Below, in pieces: positions 13,147 to 22,047 of a stretch of 64,000 nucleotides of DNA (the first letter of the stretch is position 1; each line of letters opens with the position of its first letter). The notes beneath the pieces were generated by a model, which saw only the letters and a list, made by a program, of their open reading frames with translations, was not told the DNA's origin and did not search any database. Source of the stretch: Solimonas flava DSM 18980 (lineage in GTDB: Bacteria > Pseudomonadota > Gammaproteobacteria > Nevskiales > Nevskiaceae); NCBI RefSeq assembly GCF_000426685.1, contig NZ_KE384553.1:42656-106655 (forward strand), written 5' to 3'. The position numbers and the translations under genes are program-made.

Positions 13147-14639
13147 GTCGAAGTCTCCAGGTAAAGGGTGTCGAGCCGCTCGCCGTAGCGTGCGGCGACC
13201 GCGGCGCGGCGCACGCGGCCGTTGCTGGTGAGCAGACCGTTGTCGGGCGTGAACGCCTCGCCGGCGATCAGCCAGCGCTGCACGCGCGCGTAGTCCGGCA
13301 GCTCGCGGTTGGCGGCGGCGACCGCCGCGGCCACGGCGGTCTGGGCGTCGACGCCGGGCAGCGGGCGCGGCACGATCACGGCGACGTTCCACGGCCTGCC
13401 TTCGCCGAACACCGCGGCATTGGCGATCGCCAGGTGCTGCGTCAGCTCGCGCTCGACCCACTCGGGCGCGACGTTGCGGCCGAAGGCGGTGATGAAGATG
13501 CTTTTCTTGCGGCCGTCGAGATGCAGGTAGCCGTCGTCGTCGAGGTGGCCGAGATCGCCGGTCGCGATCCAGCCGTCGTCCTGCGCCGGCGCCGGCTGGC
13601 CGCAGTAGCCGAGGAAGCCGCTGCCGCGGACCAGGATCTCGCCGTCGTCGGCGAAACGCAGCGACAGGTGCGGCAAGGGCTTGCCGACGCTGCCCGCGCG
13701 CATCGCGTCCGGCGTGTTGAGCGCGACCACCGAAGCCGATTCGGACAGGCCATAGCCCTCGTAGACCGGCAGGCCGAGACGCTGCGCGCGTTCGAGCAGG
13801 CGCTGCGAGACCGGTGCGCCGCCGACCGCGACGAAGCGCAGTTGCGGCGGCCGCGGCGCGCCCATCTCGCCGGCCGCGACCAGCGCCAGCAGCAGCTGCG
13901 GGACGAGGATCGCGCTGCTCGCGCGCGTCGCATGCAGCGCGCCGAGCAGGCGCTGCACGTCGAGCTGCGCGGCGCCGCCCATGCCGACCTCGGCCTGGCG
14001 CGGCACGCAGATCGTCGCGCCGGCGAGCAGCGGCGCGTAGACGCCGCCGATGTTCTCGAGCAGCGTCGACAGCGGCAGCACGCACAGATGGCGGTCGTCG
14101 GCGCGCGCGCCGCTGGCCTGCGCCAGCGACGCGGCGACCGCGAGCTGGCTCGCCGCGCTCAGGCAGACGCCCTTGGGCTCGCCGGTCGTGCCCGAGGTGT
14201 AGGTGATCTTCTGCGTGCCGCGCGGCAACTGCACGCTGCTCGCCTCCTGGCGCCGCGACAGGCGCCAGCCGCAGCCGCAGACGGCCTGCGGCTCGCGCTG
14301 CCAGCCGGGCAGCTCGGCGAGGCGGTCGTCGTCGGCGAGCAGAGTGTCGGCGCCGCTGTCGCGCAGCACGTGGCGCAGCTGGGCGTCCGAGAAGAAGCGT
14401 GGTAGTGGCACGCAACGGACGCCGGCGGACATCGCCGCCAGGTCGGTGATGATCCAGCCGATGCCGTTGTCGGCATACAGCGCCAGCGTATCGACGCAGA
14501 GGAATTCGAGCTGCGCGGCGAGCTTGTCGACCTCGGCGGCCAGGTCGCCGTAGCGCAGCTGGCGGTTGCCGTCGTCGAGCGCGACGCGCTGCGGGTTCTC
14601 GCGCGCGTGACGCTGCAGGGCTTCGAACAGCGCGTTCAT
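13143..14639 (-). CDS. AMP-dependent acyl-CoA synthetase/ligase of the T_hemolysin operon
   Basis: A 498-residue ANL-superfamily adenylating enzyme, probably activating a fatty acid. The P-loop is YTSGTTGEPKGV (about residue 147), the A5 motif YEGYGLSES, and the A7 motif TGDLGHLDDDGYL followed by DGRKKSIFI. The C-terminal A10 motif reads LTSNGRVRR, with Arg where the usual catalytic Lys (LTPTLKLKRR-like) is expected. It is rather short and has no attached carrier-protein domain, so the acceptor would be CoA or a partner protein. It overlaps T_hemolysin upstream and the diiron oxidase downstream by ATGA, a tightly coupled trio. Long-chain fatty acid is the best guess for the substrate. Confidence 0.9.
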   Translation of the reverse strand: MNALFEALQRHARENPQRVALDDGNRQLRYGDLAAEVDKLAAQLEFLCVDTLALYADNGIGWIITDLAAMSAGVRCVPLPRFFSDAQLRHVLRDSGADTLLADDDRLAELPGWQREPQAVCGCGWRLSRRQEASSVQLPRGTQKITYTSGTTGEPKGVCLSAASQLAVAASLAQASGARADDRHLCVLPLSTLLENIGGVYAPLLAGATICVPRQAEVGMGGAAQLDVQRLLGALHATRASSAILVPQLLLALVAAGEMGAPRPPQLRFVAVGGAPVSQRLLERAQRLGLPVYEGYGLSESASVVALNTPDAMRAGSVGKPLPHLSLRFADDGEILVRGSGFLGYCGQPAPAQDDGWIATGDLGHLDDDGYLHLDGRKKSIFITAFGRNVAPEWVERELTQHLAIANAAVFGEGRPWNVAVIVPRPLPGVDAQTAVAAAVAAANRELPDYARVQRWLIAGEAFTPDNGLLTSNGRVRRAAVAARYGERLDTLYLETST

Positions 14640-15328
14640 GGCGCGTCTCCGGTCACGGTCGGCGGCAGCGTCCGGCGCAGCAGTTCCGGGTGCGCGCTCA
14701 GGTGCGAGCGGCCGGCGACGATGTCGCCGCAGACCACGATCGGGCCGGCCTCGTAATAGCGGCCCCAGTCGGCGCGGGCGGCTTCGGGCAGGCGCTCGAT
14801 CTGCGCCGGCGCCAGCGCGACGAGGTCGATGCCGAGCCGCGAGAAGCCGTTGATGAGCTGGGCGTTGCCGGTGAAGCAGAGCCAGCGGTAACCCATCGTC
14901 TGCAGCAGCATGCCGAGCTGCACGATCAGCACGCGCAGCGCGCCCGGATGGCGGCCGGCGAGATTGCCGACCTCGACGATCTGATGCCGCGCGATCTCGA
15001 CCTCGCGGCGCTCGCCGATCGCCTGCTCGATCGGCTGGTCGAGATAGGTTTCGAGGAACAGCGGGCCGCTCGCCGCGTCGCGCAGGCCGAACGCGGCGAG
15101 CGGCCGCTCGTCGTGTCCGAGCAGCGCGTACAGGCGCGGCAGGAAGCTGCGGATGCGGGCGCCGTAGGCGCTGGCGTAGCGCTCGGCGATGAAGGCTTCG
15201 AGCGTCCGCCGCGTATCGGCGGCCTCGGCCTCGATCAGGCGGTACGGGGCGGTGGCGGACGCGTCGGGGCGGCGCGCGGGCAGGGCTGGCATGTCGGCAG
15301 GGGGCTGTAGGGCGAGGCGAGCAGTCAT
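14636..15328 (-). CDS. Thermostable-hemolysin-family protein (PF12261), first gene of operon
   Basis: A 230-residue member of the thermostable hemolysin family, recognisable from AFIAERYASAYGARI, FLETYLDQPIEQ and the conserved QIVEVGNLAG block. Despite the name there is no signal peptide. The fold is considered related to GNAT/autoinducer-synthase acyltransferases, so an intracellular N-acyltransferase role is plausible (inference). The ATG at 15328 has a good ribosome-binding site (AGGGAGT). A sigma-54-type promoter lies about 50 nt upstream. It leads an operon with an acyl-activating ligase, a diiron oxidase and an SDR, which points to a lipid-derived product rather than a pore-forming toxin. 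Confidence 0.85.
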   Translation of the reverse strand: MTARLALQPPADMPALPARRPDASATAPYRLIEAEAADTRRTLEAFIAERYASAYGARIRSFLPRLYALLGHDERPLAAFGLRDAASGPLFLETYLDQPIEQAIGERREVEIARHQIVEVGNLAGRHPGALRVLIVQLGMLLQTMGYRWLCFTGNAQLINGFSRLGIDLVALAPAQIERLPEAARADWGRYYEAGPIVVCGDIVAGRSHLSAHPELLRRTLPPTVTGDAP

Positions 15329-15375
15329 CCGGGACTCCCTTGGCCCCTCGGTGAAGGGCCTACGCCTGATCGCTG

Positions 15376-15391
15376 TGCAGCCGTGATGCCA
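15376..15391 (-). promoter_or_regulatory. Candidate sigma-54 (-24/-12) promoter of the T_hemolysin operon
   Basis: Read on the minus strand the site is TGGCATCACGGCTGCA. Compared with the consensus TGGCACGNNNNTTGCW, it keeps TGGCA, the -12 GC and the exact 10-nt spacing between GG and GC. It lies 48 nt before the operon start codon. An IHF-like site and two dyad sequences lie upstream at fitting distances, and a sigma-54 activator gene is nearby. Confidence 0.6.
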
Positions 15392-15419
15392 AGCCGTGCC
15401 CGGCTCGTTATATGGCCAT

Positions 15420-15432
15420 CAAGATATTGATT
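15420..15432 (-). promoter_or_regulatory. Candidate IHF binding site
   Basis: The minus-strand sequence AATCAATATCTTG is a perfect match to the IHF consensus WATCAANNNNTTR. It sits in a sharply AT-rich island (15405-15450) inside GC-rich DNA, about 60 bp upstream of the predicted sigma-54 start point. IHF commonly bends DNA at this position. Confidence 0.55.
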
Positions 15433-15492
15433 TAAATAACATTTAAGAGGCGGCGACGGCCGCGGAGGGCGCCGCGGCGCGGCTGCAGCCGG

Positions 15493-15529
15493 TTGCAGGC
15501 CTGCAGCTTCTGTCTGCAAGAACTTGCAG
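15493..15529. promoter_or_regulatory. Two dyad-symmetric sites, candidate activator (UAS) sites
   Basis: TTGCAGGCCTGCAG (15493-15506) and the perfect 16-bp palindrome CTGCAAGAACTTGCAG (15514-15529) share TTGCAG/CTGCAA half-sites. Their centres are about 22 bp apart, or two helical turns. They lie roughly 135 and 157 bp upstream of the predicted sigma-54 start, the usual range for NtrC-family activators. Alternatively the second dyad could be a weak terminator of the PstS-like gene, which ends at 15538. Confidence 0.45.
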
Positions 15530-15537
15530 GGTTGGCG

Positions 15538-16023
15538 TCAGCAGGGTGGCAGGCTGCGGCCGTGATGCCAGCGGCCGGCGTCGTCGAGCCAGCCGATCAC
15601 GGCGACGCTCGCGCCGGCCAGGCAGGCGTCGACATAGCCGATCGAGCCGGGCGTCTCGGCGACGAAGCGCAGCATCGCCTCGCTGGACGCGACCACGTAC
15701 GGCGGCCGCACGCCGCGGAAGTACTGCTCGTTCCAGTAGCTTTCCAGCGCCGCCGGATCCATGCCGAGCACGGCGCGCGAGAACGCCAGGCGCAGCGGAT
15801 GGTCGGCCGCGAGGTTGACCGGCTGGATGCGCGAGCCGTCCGGCCAGTACTGGCGCTTGCGCTGGTAGATCAGCGCCAGCGTGCCCGGGTCCAGGTGCGC
15901 TTCGGCGTGCGCCGGGGCGACGATCACGGCGATCGCGCCTTCGGCCCGGGCCGCCGTCCACGGCAGCGCCGCGAGCAGCAGCGCGAGCAGCGCGCGACGC
16001 AGGCCCTCGCGCAGCACCGGCAT
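15538..16023 (-). CDS. PstS-like periplasmic substrate-binding protein (small)
   Basis: A 161-residue secreted protein with a signal peptide (cleaved near AARAEG). It matches the short phosphate-ABC-transporter substrate-binding-like family: IAVIVAPAHAEAHLDPGTLALIY, then IYQRKRQYWPDG, the SYWNEQYFRG block and PGSIGYVD. It lacks about half of a true PstS and has no transporter genes beside it, so it is more likely a sensor or accessory protein than a transport component. Its ATG overlaps the porin stop by one base (TGATG), so the two form an operon. The neighbouring histidine kinase could sense through it (inference). Confidence 0.8.
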   Translation of the reverse strand: MPVLREGLRRALLALLLAALPWTAARAEGAIAVIVAPAHAEAHLDPGTLALIYQRKRQYWPDGSRIQPVNLAADHPLRLAFSRAVLGMDPAALESYWNEQYFRGVRPPYVVASSEAMLRFVAETPGSIGYVDACLAGASVAVIGWLDDAGRWHHGRSLPPC

Positions 16024-17081
16024 CAGAACAGCACCGCCAGCGAGCCGAGCCAGCCTTCCGGCTCGCCGACGCCGTTGTCGGTGGCGAAGCGGTACTCGAG
16101 CTTGGCCACCCAGCCGGGCTGGAAGCGCCAGGCGAGGCCGCCGATGTAGAGGTTCAGCCCCTCGCCGGTGCCGGCCGGATTGAACGATTCGTAGCGCGCC
16201 ACGCCATACAGTTTCTGCACGATCGGCGCGACCGCCTGCAGGTAGGCGCCGCGCTCGTCGGCGCTGGAATCGCCGCGCACGCGCACGCGATAGGCCCATT
16301 CGCCGCTGAACTCCCAGCCGTCGCGCTGCCAGAGGAAGTCGACCGCGTACAGCGTGCGGTGCTCGCCGTCCTCGTGCTTCTGCTCGAACTCGACCAGCGA
16401 GGCGCCGAGCTGCAGGCCGTGGCCGAGGTCGTAGTCGAGGCGCAGGCCGTAGGCTTCCTTGAACGGGTCGCTGTCGTCCTCCGGCGCCAGCTCTTCGCCG
16501 GGCGAGGCATACAGCGCCCATTCCAGCGCGCGGCCGCCGACCGGCAGCACGCCGTGCAGCATCGCCCCGGTGGCGTTGGTCGGAAAGGTGCTTTCGGTGA
16601 TCAGCGGCCGCGACGTCGTCCAGGTCAGCGGCGCGGCGTGGATCACGTTCCAGCGCCCGATCGGCGTCAGGAACTTGCCGACGCGCAGCTGCACGGCGTC
16701 GGACCAGGCGTAGTCGACGTGCAGGCGTTCCAGTACCAGCTCGGTGTCGTAGTCGGGACCGAAGGCGTCGGCGTTGGTCGTCAGCAGGTTCTCGACCTCC
16801 AGCTCGCTGAAGAAACTCCAGCGCCGGCCGTTCTCCCAGGACAGCAGCAGGCTCAGGTTGCGCAGGCTGGCGGCAGCGTCCTCGCCGAGGTAGTCCGCGG
16901 CCTCGGCGTTGGCATAGCCGCCGAGCGTGACACCACTGTCGCCGAGCGTGTAGCCGTGGCGGTCGGCGACCGGCGCGATCGAACTGTCGGCCCCGGTCGG
17001 CGCCTGCGCGCGCGCCACGCCGGCGGCCGCCAGCGCCACGGCGAGCAGCAGGCCGCGCGCGATGCGTAGATGCGATGTCAT
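16023..17081 (-). CDS. Outer-membrane porin / beta-barrel protein
   Basis: A 352-residue protein with a signal peptide (residues 1-26, cleaved after ARAQA). Amphipathic beta strands alternate through the rest, and the chain ends in a terminal Phe (GSLAVLF), typical of outer-membrane barrels. The LRVGKFLTPIGRWN segment resembles phosphate/anion-selective porins (OprP/OprO-like). It is cotranscribed with a PstS-like protein, which supports an anion-uptake or anion-sensing role (inference). It is divergent from a two-component system across 49 bp, so common regulation is likely. The ATG at 17081 is set by the signal peptide. Confidence 0.82.
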   Translation of the reverse strand: MTSHLRIARGLLLAVALAAAGVARAQAPTGADSSIAPVADRHGYTLGDSGVTLGGYANAEAADYLGEDAAASLRNLSLLLSWENGRRWSFFSELEVENLLTTNADAFGPDYDTELVLERLHVDYAWSDAVQLRVGKFLTPIGRWNVIHAAPLTWTTSRPLITESTFPTNATGAMLHGVLPVGGRALEWALYASPGEELAPEDDSDPFKEAYGLRLDYDLGHGLQLGASLVEFEQKHEDGEHRTLYAVDFLWQRDGWEFSGEWAYRVRVRGDSSADERGAYLQAVAPIVQKLYGVARYESFNPAGTGEGLNLYIGGLAWRFQPGWVAKLEYRFATDNGVGEPEGWLGSLAVLF

Positions 17082-17130
17082 GCCGGCAGATTTCCCCGAA
17101 CGCGGCAAATGCGAATAATGGCGCGCATTC

Positions 17131-18902
17131 TTGCATCGAATCCGCCGCGTGACGATCCGCAGCATCCTGCTTTCCGCTTTCCTCGCCGTCGGCCTGCTGC
17201 CGGCGGTCGTGCTGACGGCCCTGTCATTCACGCGCACGCAGGCGGCGATGCGCGCCGAGATCGAGCAGAGCCTGTCGACGCAGGCCGCCGCCGCCGCGTC
17301 CGACCTCGACAAGCAGGTCTTCGAGCGTCTGCAGAACGCGGTGACCTGGGCGCACCTGGAAGTGATGCAGGATCTGCACGTCGGCGACATCGACAAGCGC
17401 CTGTCGGCGTTCCTGTCCGAGATGAAGCTGCGCTACGGCGGCGTCTACGTCGACCTCTACGCGATCGACGCGCAGCACCGCATCGTCGCCAGCAGCCGCG
17501 CCGCGGCGATCGGCGGCACGCTGGCGCTGGCGCCGGCCTGGCAGCTCGCCGAACTGCCGGGCGACCTCGTCACCGTCGAAGCGCCGCGGCGCCTCGACGA
17601 CGGCACCGAGGTGCTGACGATGCGCCTGCCGATCGTCTCGCAGTTCACCGACGGCGATCTCGGCCAGCTGGTGCTGGTCATCGACTGGGCGCAGGCCGCG
17701 CACGAGCTCGACGCCGGCGCGCGCGAACAGCGCGCGGTCGCCGTCGTCGACCGCGACGGCCGCATCGTCGCGGTTTCGCAGAACCTGCGCGCGCGCGTCG
17801 CCGCCGGCGTCACCCGTGTCGGCCATGACTGGCTGGCGGCGCGACGCAGCGTCGCCACCGAACGCGACGGCGCGCCGCTGGGTGCCGGCAAGGTCATCGT
17901 CAGCGCCGTCGCCGCGCCCGGCCACGGCCCGTTCGGCGGCTTCGGCTGGACCACGCTGGTGCTGGAGTCGAGCGACGCGGCGCTGGCGCCGGTGCGGCGC
18001 ATGGCGCTGAGCTTCCTCGGCCTGCTGGCGTTCGCCGCGGCCGGCATCGTCGTGCTCGCCTTCGCGGTGTCCGGCCGCATCGCGCGGCCGATCGTCGCGC
18101 TGACCGACTACGTGCGCAGCTTCATGCGCAAGCAGCAGCCGGTGCAGCCGCCGCCGGCGTCCGGCGAGGTCGGCGAGCTGACGCGCGCGTTCACGCAGAT
18201 GGTCGACGATCTCGACGCCTCGCGGCAGACGCTGGTGCGCGCCTCGCAGCTCGCCGCGATCGGCGAGTTCGCGGCGATGATGGCGCACGAGATCCGCACG
18301 CCGCTCGGCATCCTGCGCTCGTCGGCGCAGATGCTGGAGCGCGATGCCGGCGTCAGCGGCGAATCGCGCGAGCTGATCGGCTTCATCGACACCGAGACGC
18401 AACGCCTCAACCGCCTGGTCACCAATCTGCTCGACCGTGCCCGCGTGCGCGAGCCGCAGCGCTCGCCGGAGAATCTGGACGCGCTGGTCAGCCGCTGTCT
18501 GGCGATGCTCGGCGCACAGGCGGCGCGGCAGGGCGTGACGATCGAACAGGTTCCGGCGCTCGATCCGGTCGCCGACGTCGACGCCGAGCAGATGACGCAG
18601 GTGCTGCTGAACCTGCTGCTCAACGCACTGCACATCCTGCCGCACGGCGGACGCATCCGCGTCACCGTCGGCGGCGACGCCGACACGGCGACGATCGAGG
18701 TCGCCGATAATGGTCCGGGCATCGCCGCCGCCGACCGGCAGCGCCTGTTCGAGCCGTTCGTCTACCGCCGCGAGGGAGGATTGGGATTGGGTCTGGCCAT
18801 CGTCAAGCAGATCGTCAACGCACACGGCGGCGAGATCGTCGTCGATGCCGCCGACCTCGGCGGCGCGAGCTTCCGCATCCGCCTGCCGCGCCGGGCCGCG
18901 CC

Positions 18903-18906
<4 letters not shown>
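17131..18906 (+). CDS. Sensor histidine kinase
   Basis: A membrane sensor kinase of about 591 residues. One transmembrane helix lies near the N-terminus (about 8-30) and a second around residues 285-310. They bracket a periplasmic sensor domain of about 250 residues. HAMP, HisKA and HATPase domains follow. The phospho-accepting His is about residue 386 in MMAHEIRTPLG; ATP-binding boxes are NLLLNAL, VADNGPGI and GGLGLGLAIVKQI. The start is uncertain: TTG at 17131 or GTG at 17149, neither with a strong ribosome-binding site. It overlaps the response-regulator gene (GTGA). The signal is unknown; the divergent porin/PstS-like pair is the likeliest clue. Confidence 0.93.
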
Positions 18907-20261
<1,355 letters not shown>

Positions 20262-20482
20262 CGCGGCGCCTCGCCGCCCGGCGCGGTCGCCGCGGCTGCG
20301 GCCGAACGTTCGCGCGCGCGGGCGGTCCAAGCCCCGGTGAGCGCGGCGCGGCGGGCTGCCGGCGCGGACCGGCGCCGCGTAAGCTAGCCGGGCGGGACCG
20401 GGACGCATCCGGTCTCGATCGCGTTCCCGAATCCGTTTCCCTAACGAACTTCTCCTTCGCGAGAAAAACTGGAGTGTTTCGC

Positions 20483-21136
20483 ATGAAGCTGCGCGCGTTC
20501 TGGGCCGCTGGCGCCCTGCTGTCCTCCCTGCTGCTCGGCGTGCAGGCGCCGGCCATCGCCGCGCCGGCCGGCCTCAAGGCCGGCGAGGACTACGTGCTGA
20601 TCGCCAATGGCGCGCCGCTCGATCCGCAGCCCGGCAAGGTCGAGGTCGTCGAGGCCTTCAACTACGCCTGCCCGGCCTGCGCCGCGTTCAACGCGCAGTT
20701 CCAGGAATGGAAGAAGAAGCTGCCGGCCGATGTGAACGTGGTCTACGCGCCGCTCGATTTCCGCGCCGACTTCGTGCAGTACGCGCGCGCCTATTACGCG
20801 GCGGCGACGCTGGGCCTGGTCGACAAGACGCACGACGCCGTCTACGCGGCGATTCATGAAAAGCACACGCTGCCCGGCGAGGGCCAGAAGCCGGACGAAG
20901 CCAGGATCGCGGCGTTCTACGCCGGCTACGGCGCCGATCCGGCGGTGTTCCGCGCGACGATGGACAGCTTCACCGTCAACGCGCGCATCACCAAGGCGCG
21001 CCAGTTCGCGCAGCAGAGCCAGGTGCGGTCGACGCCGTCGCTGATCATCAACGGCCGCTACCTCGTCAAGGGCAAGACCTGGGAAGACCTGCTGCGCCAC
21101 GCCGACCAGCTGATCGCCGAGGAACGCCGCCGCTGA
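20483..21136 (+). CDS. dsbA: Thiol:disulfide interchange protein DsbA
   Basis: A 217-residue periplasmic oxidoreductase with a signal peptide (residues 1-26, ending AIAAP). The thioredoxin fold carries the active site C63-P-A-C66 in FNYACPACAAF and a cis-Pro in RSTPSLIING. It introduces disulfides into exported proteins. The CPAC dipeptide differs from the CPHC of E. coli DsbA, which would change its redox potential. It is a single gene with a ribosome-binding site (CTGGAG). The many secreted, Cys-containing enzymes of this window are plausible clients. Confidence 0.95.
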   Translation: MKLRAFWAAGALLSSLLLGVQAPAIAAPAGLKAGEDYVLIANGAPLDPQPGKVEVVEAFNYACPACAAFNAQFQEWKKKLPADVNVVYAPLDFRADFVQYARAYYAAATLGLVDKTHDAVYAAIHEKHTLPGEGQKPDEARIAAFYAGYGADPAVFRATMDSFTVNARITKARQFAQQSQVRSTPSLIINGRYLVKGKTWEDLLRHADQLIAEERRR

Positions 21137-21167
21137 GACCGCGGCGCGCCGTCGCCGCCGACGTGTC

Positions 21168-21311
21168 TAAAGAAGATCTGAATAAGCGCTGTTCCGTCAT
21201 CGCGAGGAGCCGCAGGCGACGAAGCCATCCGGCGATGCATGAAACCCGTGGTGTCCCTGCATCGCAGCGGCCGCTGCGCGGCCTCGCGATGACGGGGCTT
21301 TCAGACCTTTC
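21168..21311. repeat. Dispersed palindromic intergenic repeat, copy 2
   Basis: This is the best-preserved copy. Core arms CCGTCATCGCGAGG (21194-21207) and CCTCGCGATGACGG (21282-21295) are perfect inverted repeats. Inner dyads GCGATGCA/TGCATCGC and GGCCGCTGCGCGGCC lie between them. The outer flanks are also inverted (AAGATCTGAA against TTTCAGACCTTTCC). It directly abuts the element at 21312. Related blocks occur at 8111-8246 and 58336-58400. Confidence 0.75.
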
Positions 21312-21476
21312 CTAGTGTCCTGTCTCCGAAATTCGCATGCGAATTCGCCGGTTCTTTTCGTGCCTGGCGGCGTTGCTCCTCCTCGCCATAGCGGTGCTAT
21401 GCCTCGTCGTTGCGCCTTGCCGGCCGCGAAAAGCCCTCGGCGACTTCATCAAGGAACTTCTGAGACAGGACACTAG
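21312..21476. mobile_element. MITE-like element with long imperfect terminal inverted repeats
   Basis: This noncoding element of 165 bp begins CTAGTGTCCTGTCTC and ends with its inverse GAGACAGGACACTAG. The arms match at about 21 of the first 23 bases and stay recognisably complementary for about 60 bp. The centre holds a further dyad CATAGC-GGT-GCTATG. Both ends are CTAG, which may be a 4-bp target duplication as made by IS5-type transposases. It has no coding capacity, so it would need a transposase in trans. The right-hand CTAG supplies the TAG stop codon of the MaoC gene. Confidence 0.7.
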
Positions 21477-22003
21477 CGGAACACCAGCACGAACAGATCG
21501 GCGGTGACGGCGACGGCATCGGTCGCACCGGCGTCGTCGGCGACTTCGAGCGCGACGCTGGTCGTCACCAGATTGCGGCCGTCGCCGAGCGGCGCGACGC
21601 CGGCCAGCCGCGCGCGGACGCGCACGCGGCTGCCGGCCCGCACCGGGGCGCGGAAGCGCACGTTGTTGAGGCCGGTGTTGATGACGCCGGCGGCGTCTTC
21701 CGGCACGCCGGCCAGCTCGTCGAGCAGGCGCGCCAGCAGCGCCAGCAGCAGGAAGCCGTGCGCGACCGTGCCGCCGTAGGGGCTCTCGCGGCGGCTGCGC
21801 TCGACGTCGATATGCATCCACTGGCGGTCGCCGGTGCAGCCGGCGAAGGCGTCGATCTGTTCCTGCGTGACCGCGACCGGCGCGCCGACGCCGAGCTCGC
21901 GGCCGACCAGCTGCGTCAGCTGCGCGCACGACAGCGTGCTCAGCACGCCGAGCGAAGGTGTCGCCGGCGTTGACGTCGTGTCTGGAGTGCGTTCGAGCAG
22001 CAT
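21473..22003 (-). CDS. MaoC/NodN-like hotdog-fold hydratase
   Basis: A 176-residue MaoC-type (R)-hydratase-like protein. The hydratase-2 signature is seen in FAGCTGDRQWMHID, with the catalytic Asp/His pair, and in SPYGGTVAHGFLLL. Such proteins hydrate enoyl-CoA or enoyl-carrier substrates in fatty-acid or polyhydroxyalkanoate metabolism. Its stop codon is the TAG inside the CTAG boundary of the adjacent MITE-like element, so the insertion lies exactly at its 3' end. It lies 44 nt beyond the end of the PHP lipoprotein gene on the same strand but is not obviously related to it. Confidence 0.9.
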   Translation of the reverse strand: MLLERTPDTTSTPATPSLGVLSTLSCAQLTQLVGRELGVGAPVAVTQEQIDAFAGCTGDRQWMHIDVERSRRESPYGGTVAHGFLLLALLARLLDELAGVPEDAAGVINTGLNNVRFRAPVRAGSRVRVRARLAGVAPLGDGRNLVTTSVALEVADDAGATDAVAVTADLFVLVFR

Positions 22004-22047
22004 GGACGGCTTTGTCCTGTCGGTGGCCGGGCGGGTATCGCCCGGCT

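Noticed and set aside
17119-17135. TGGCGCGCATTCTTGCA on the plus strand, resembling a sigma-54 promoter before the kinase gene.
   Set aside because: The GG-to-GC spacing is 11 nt instead of 10, which sigma-54 does not tolerate, and the site overlaps the start codon region.
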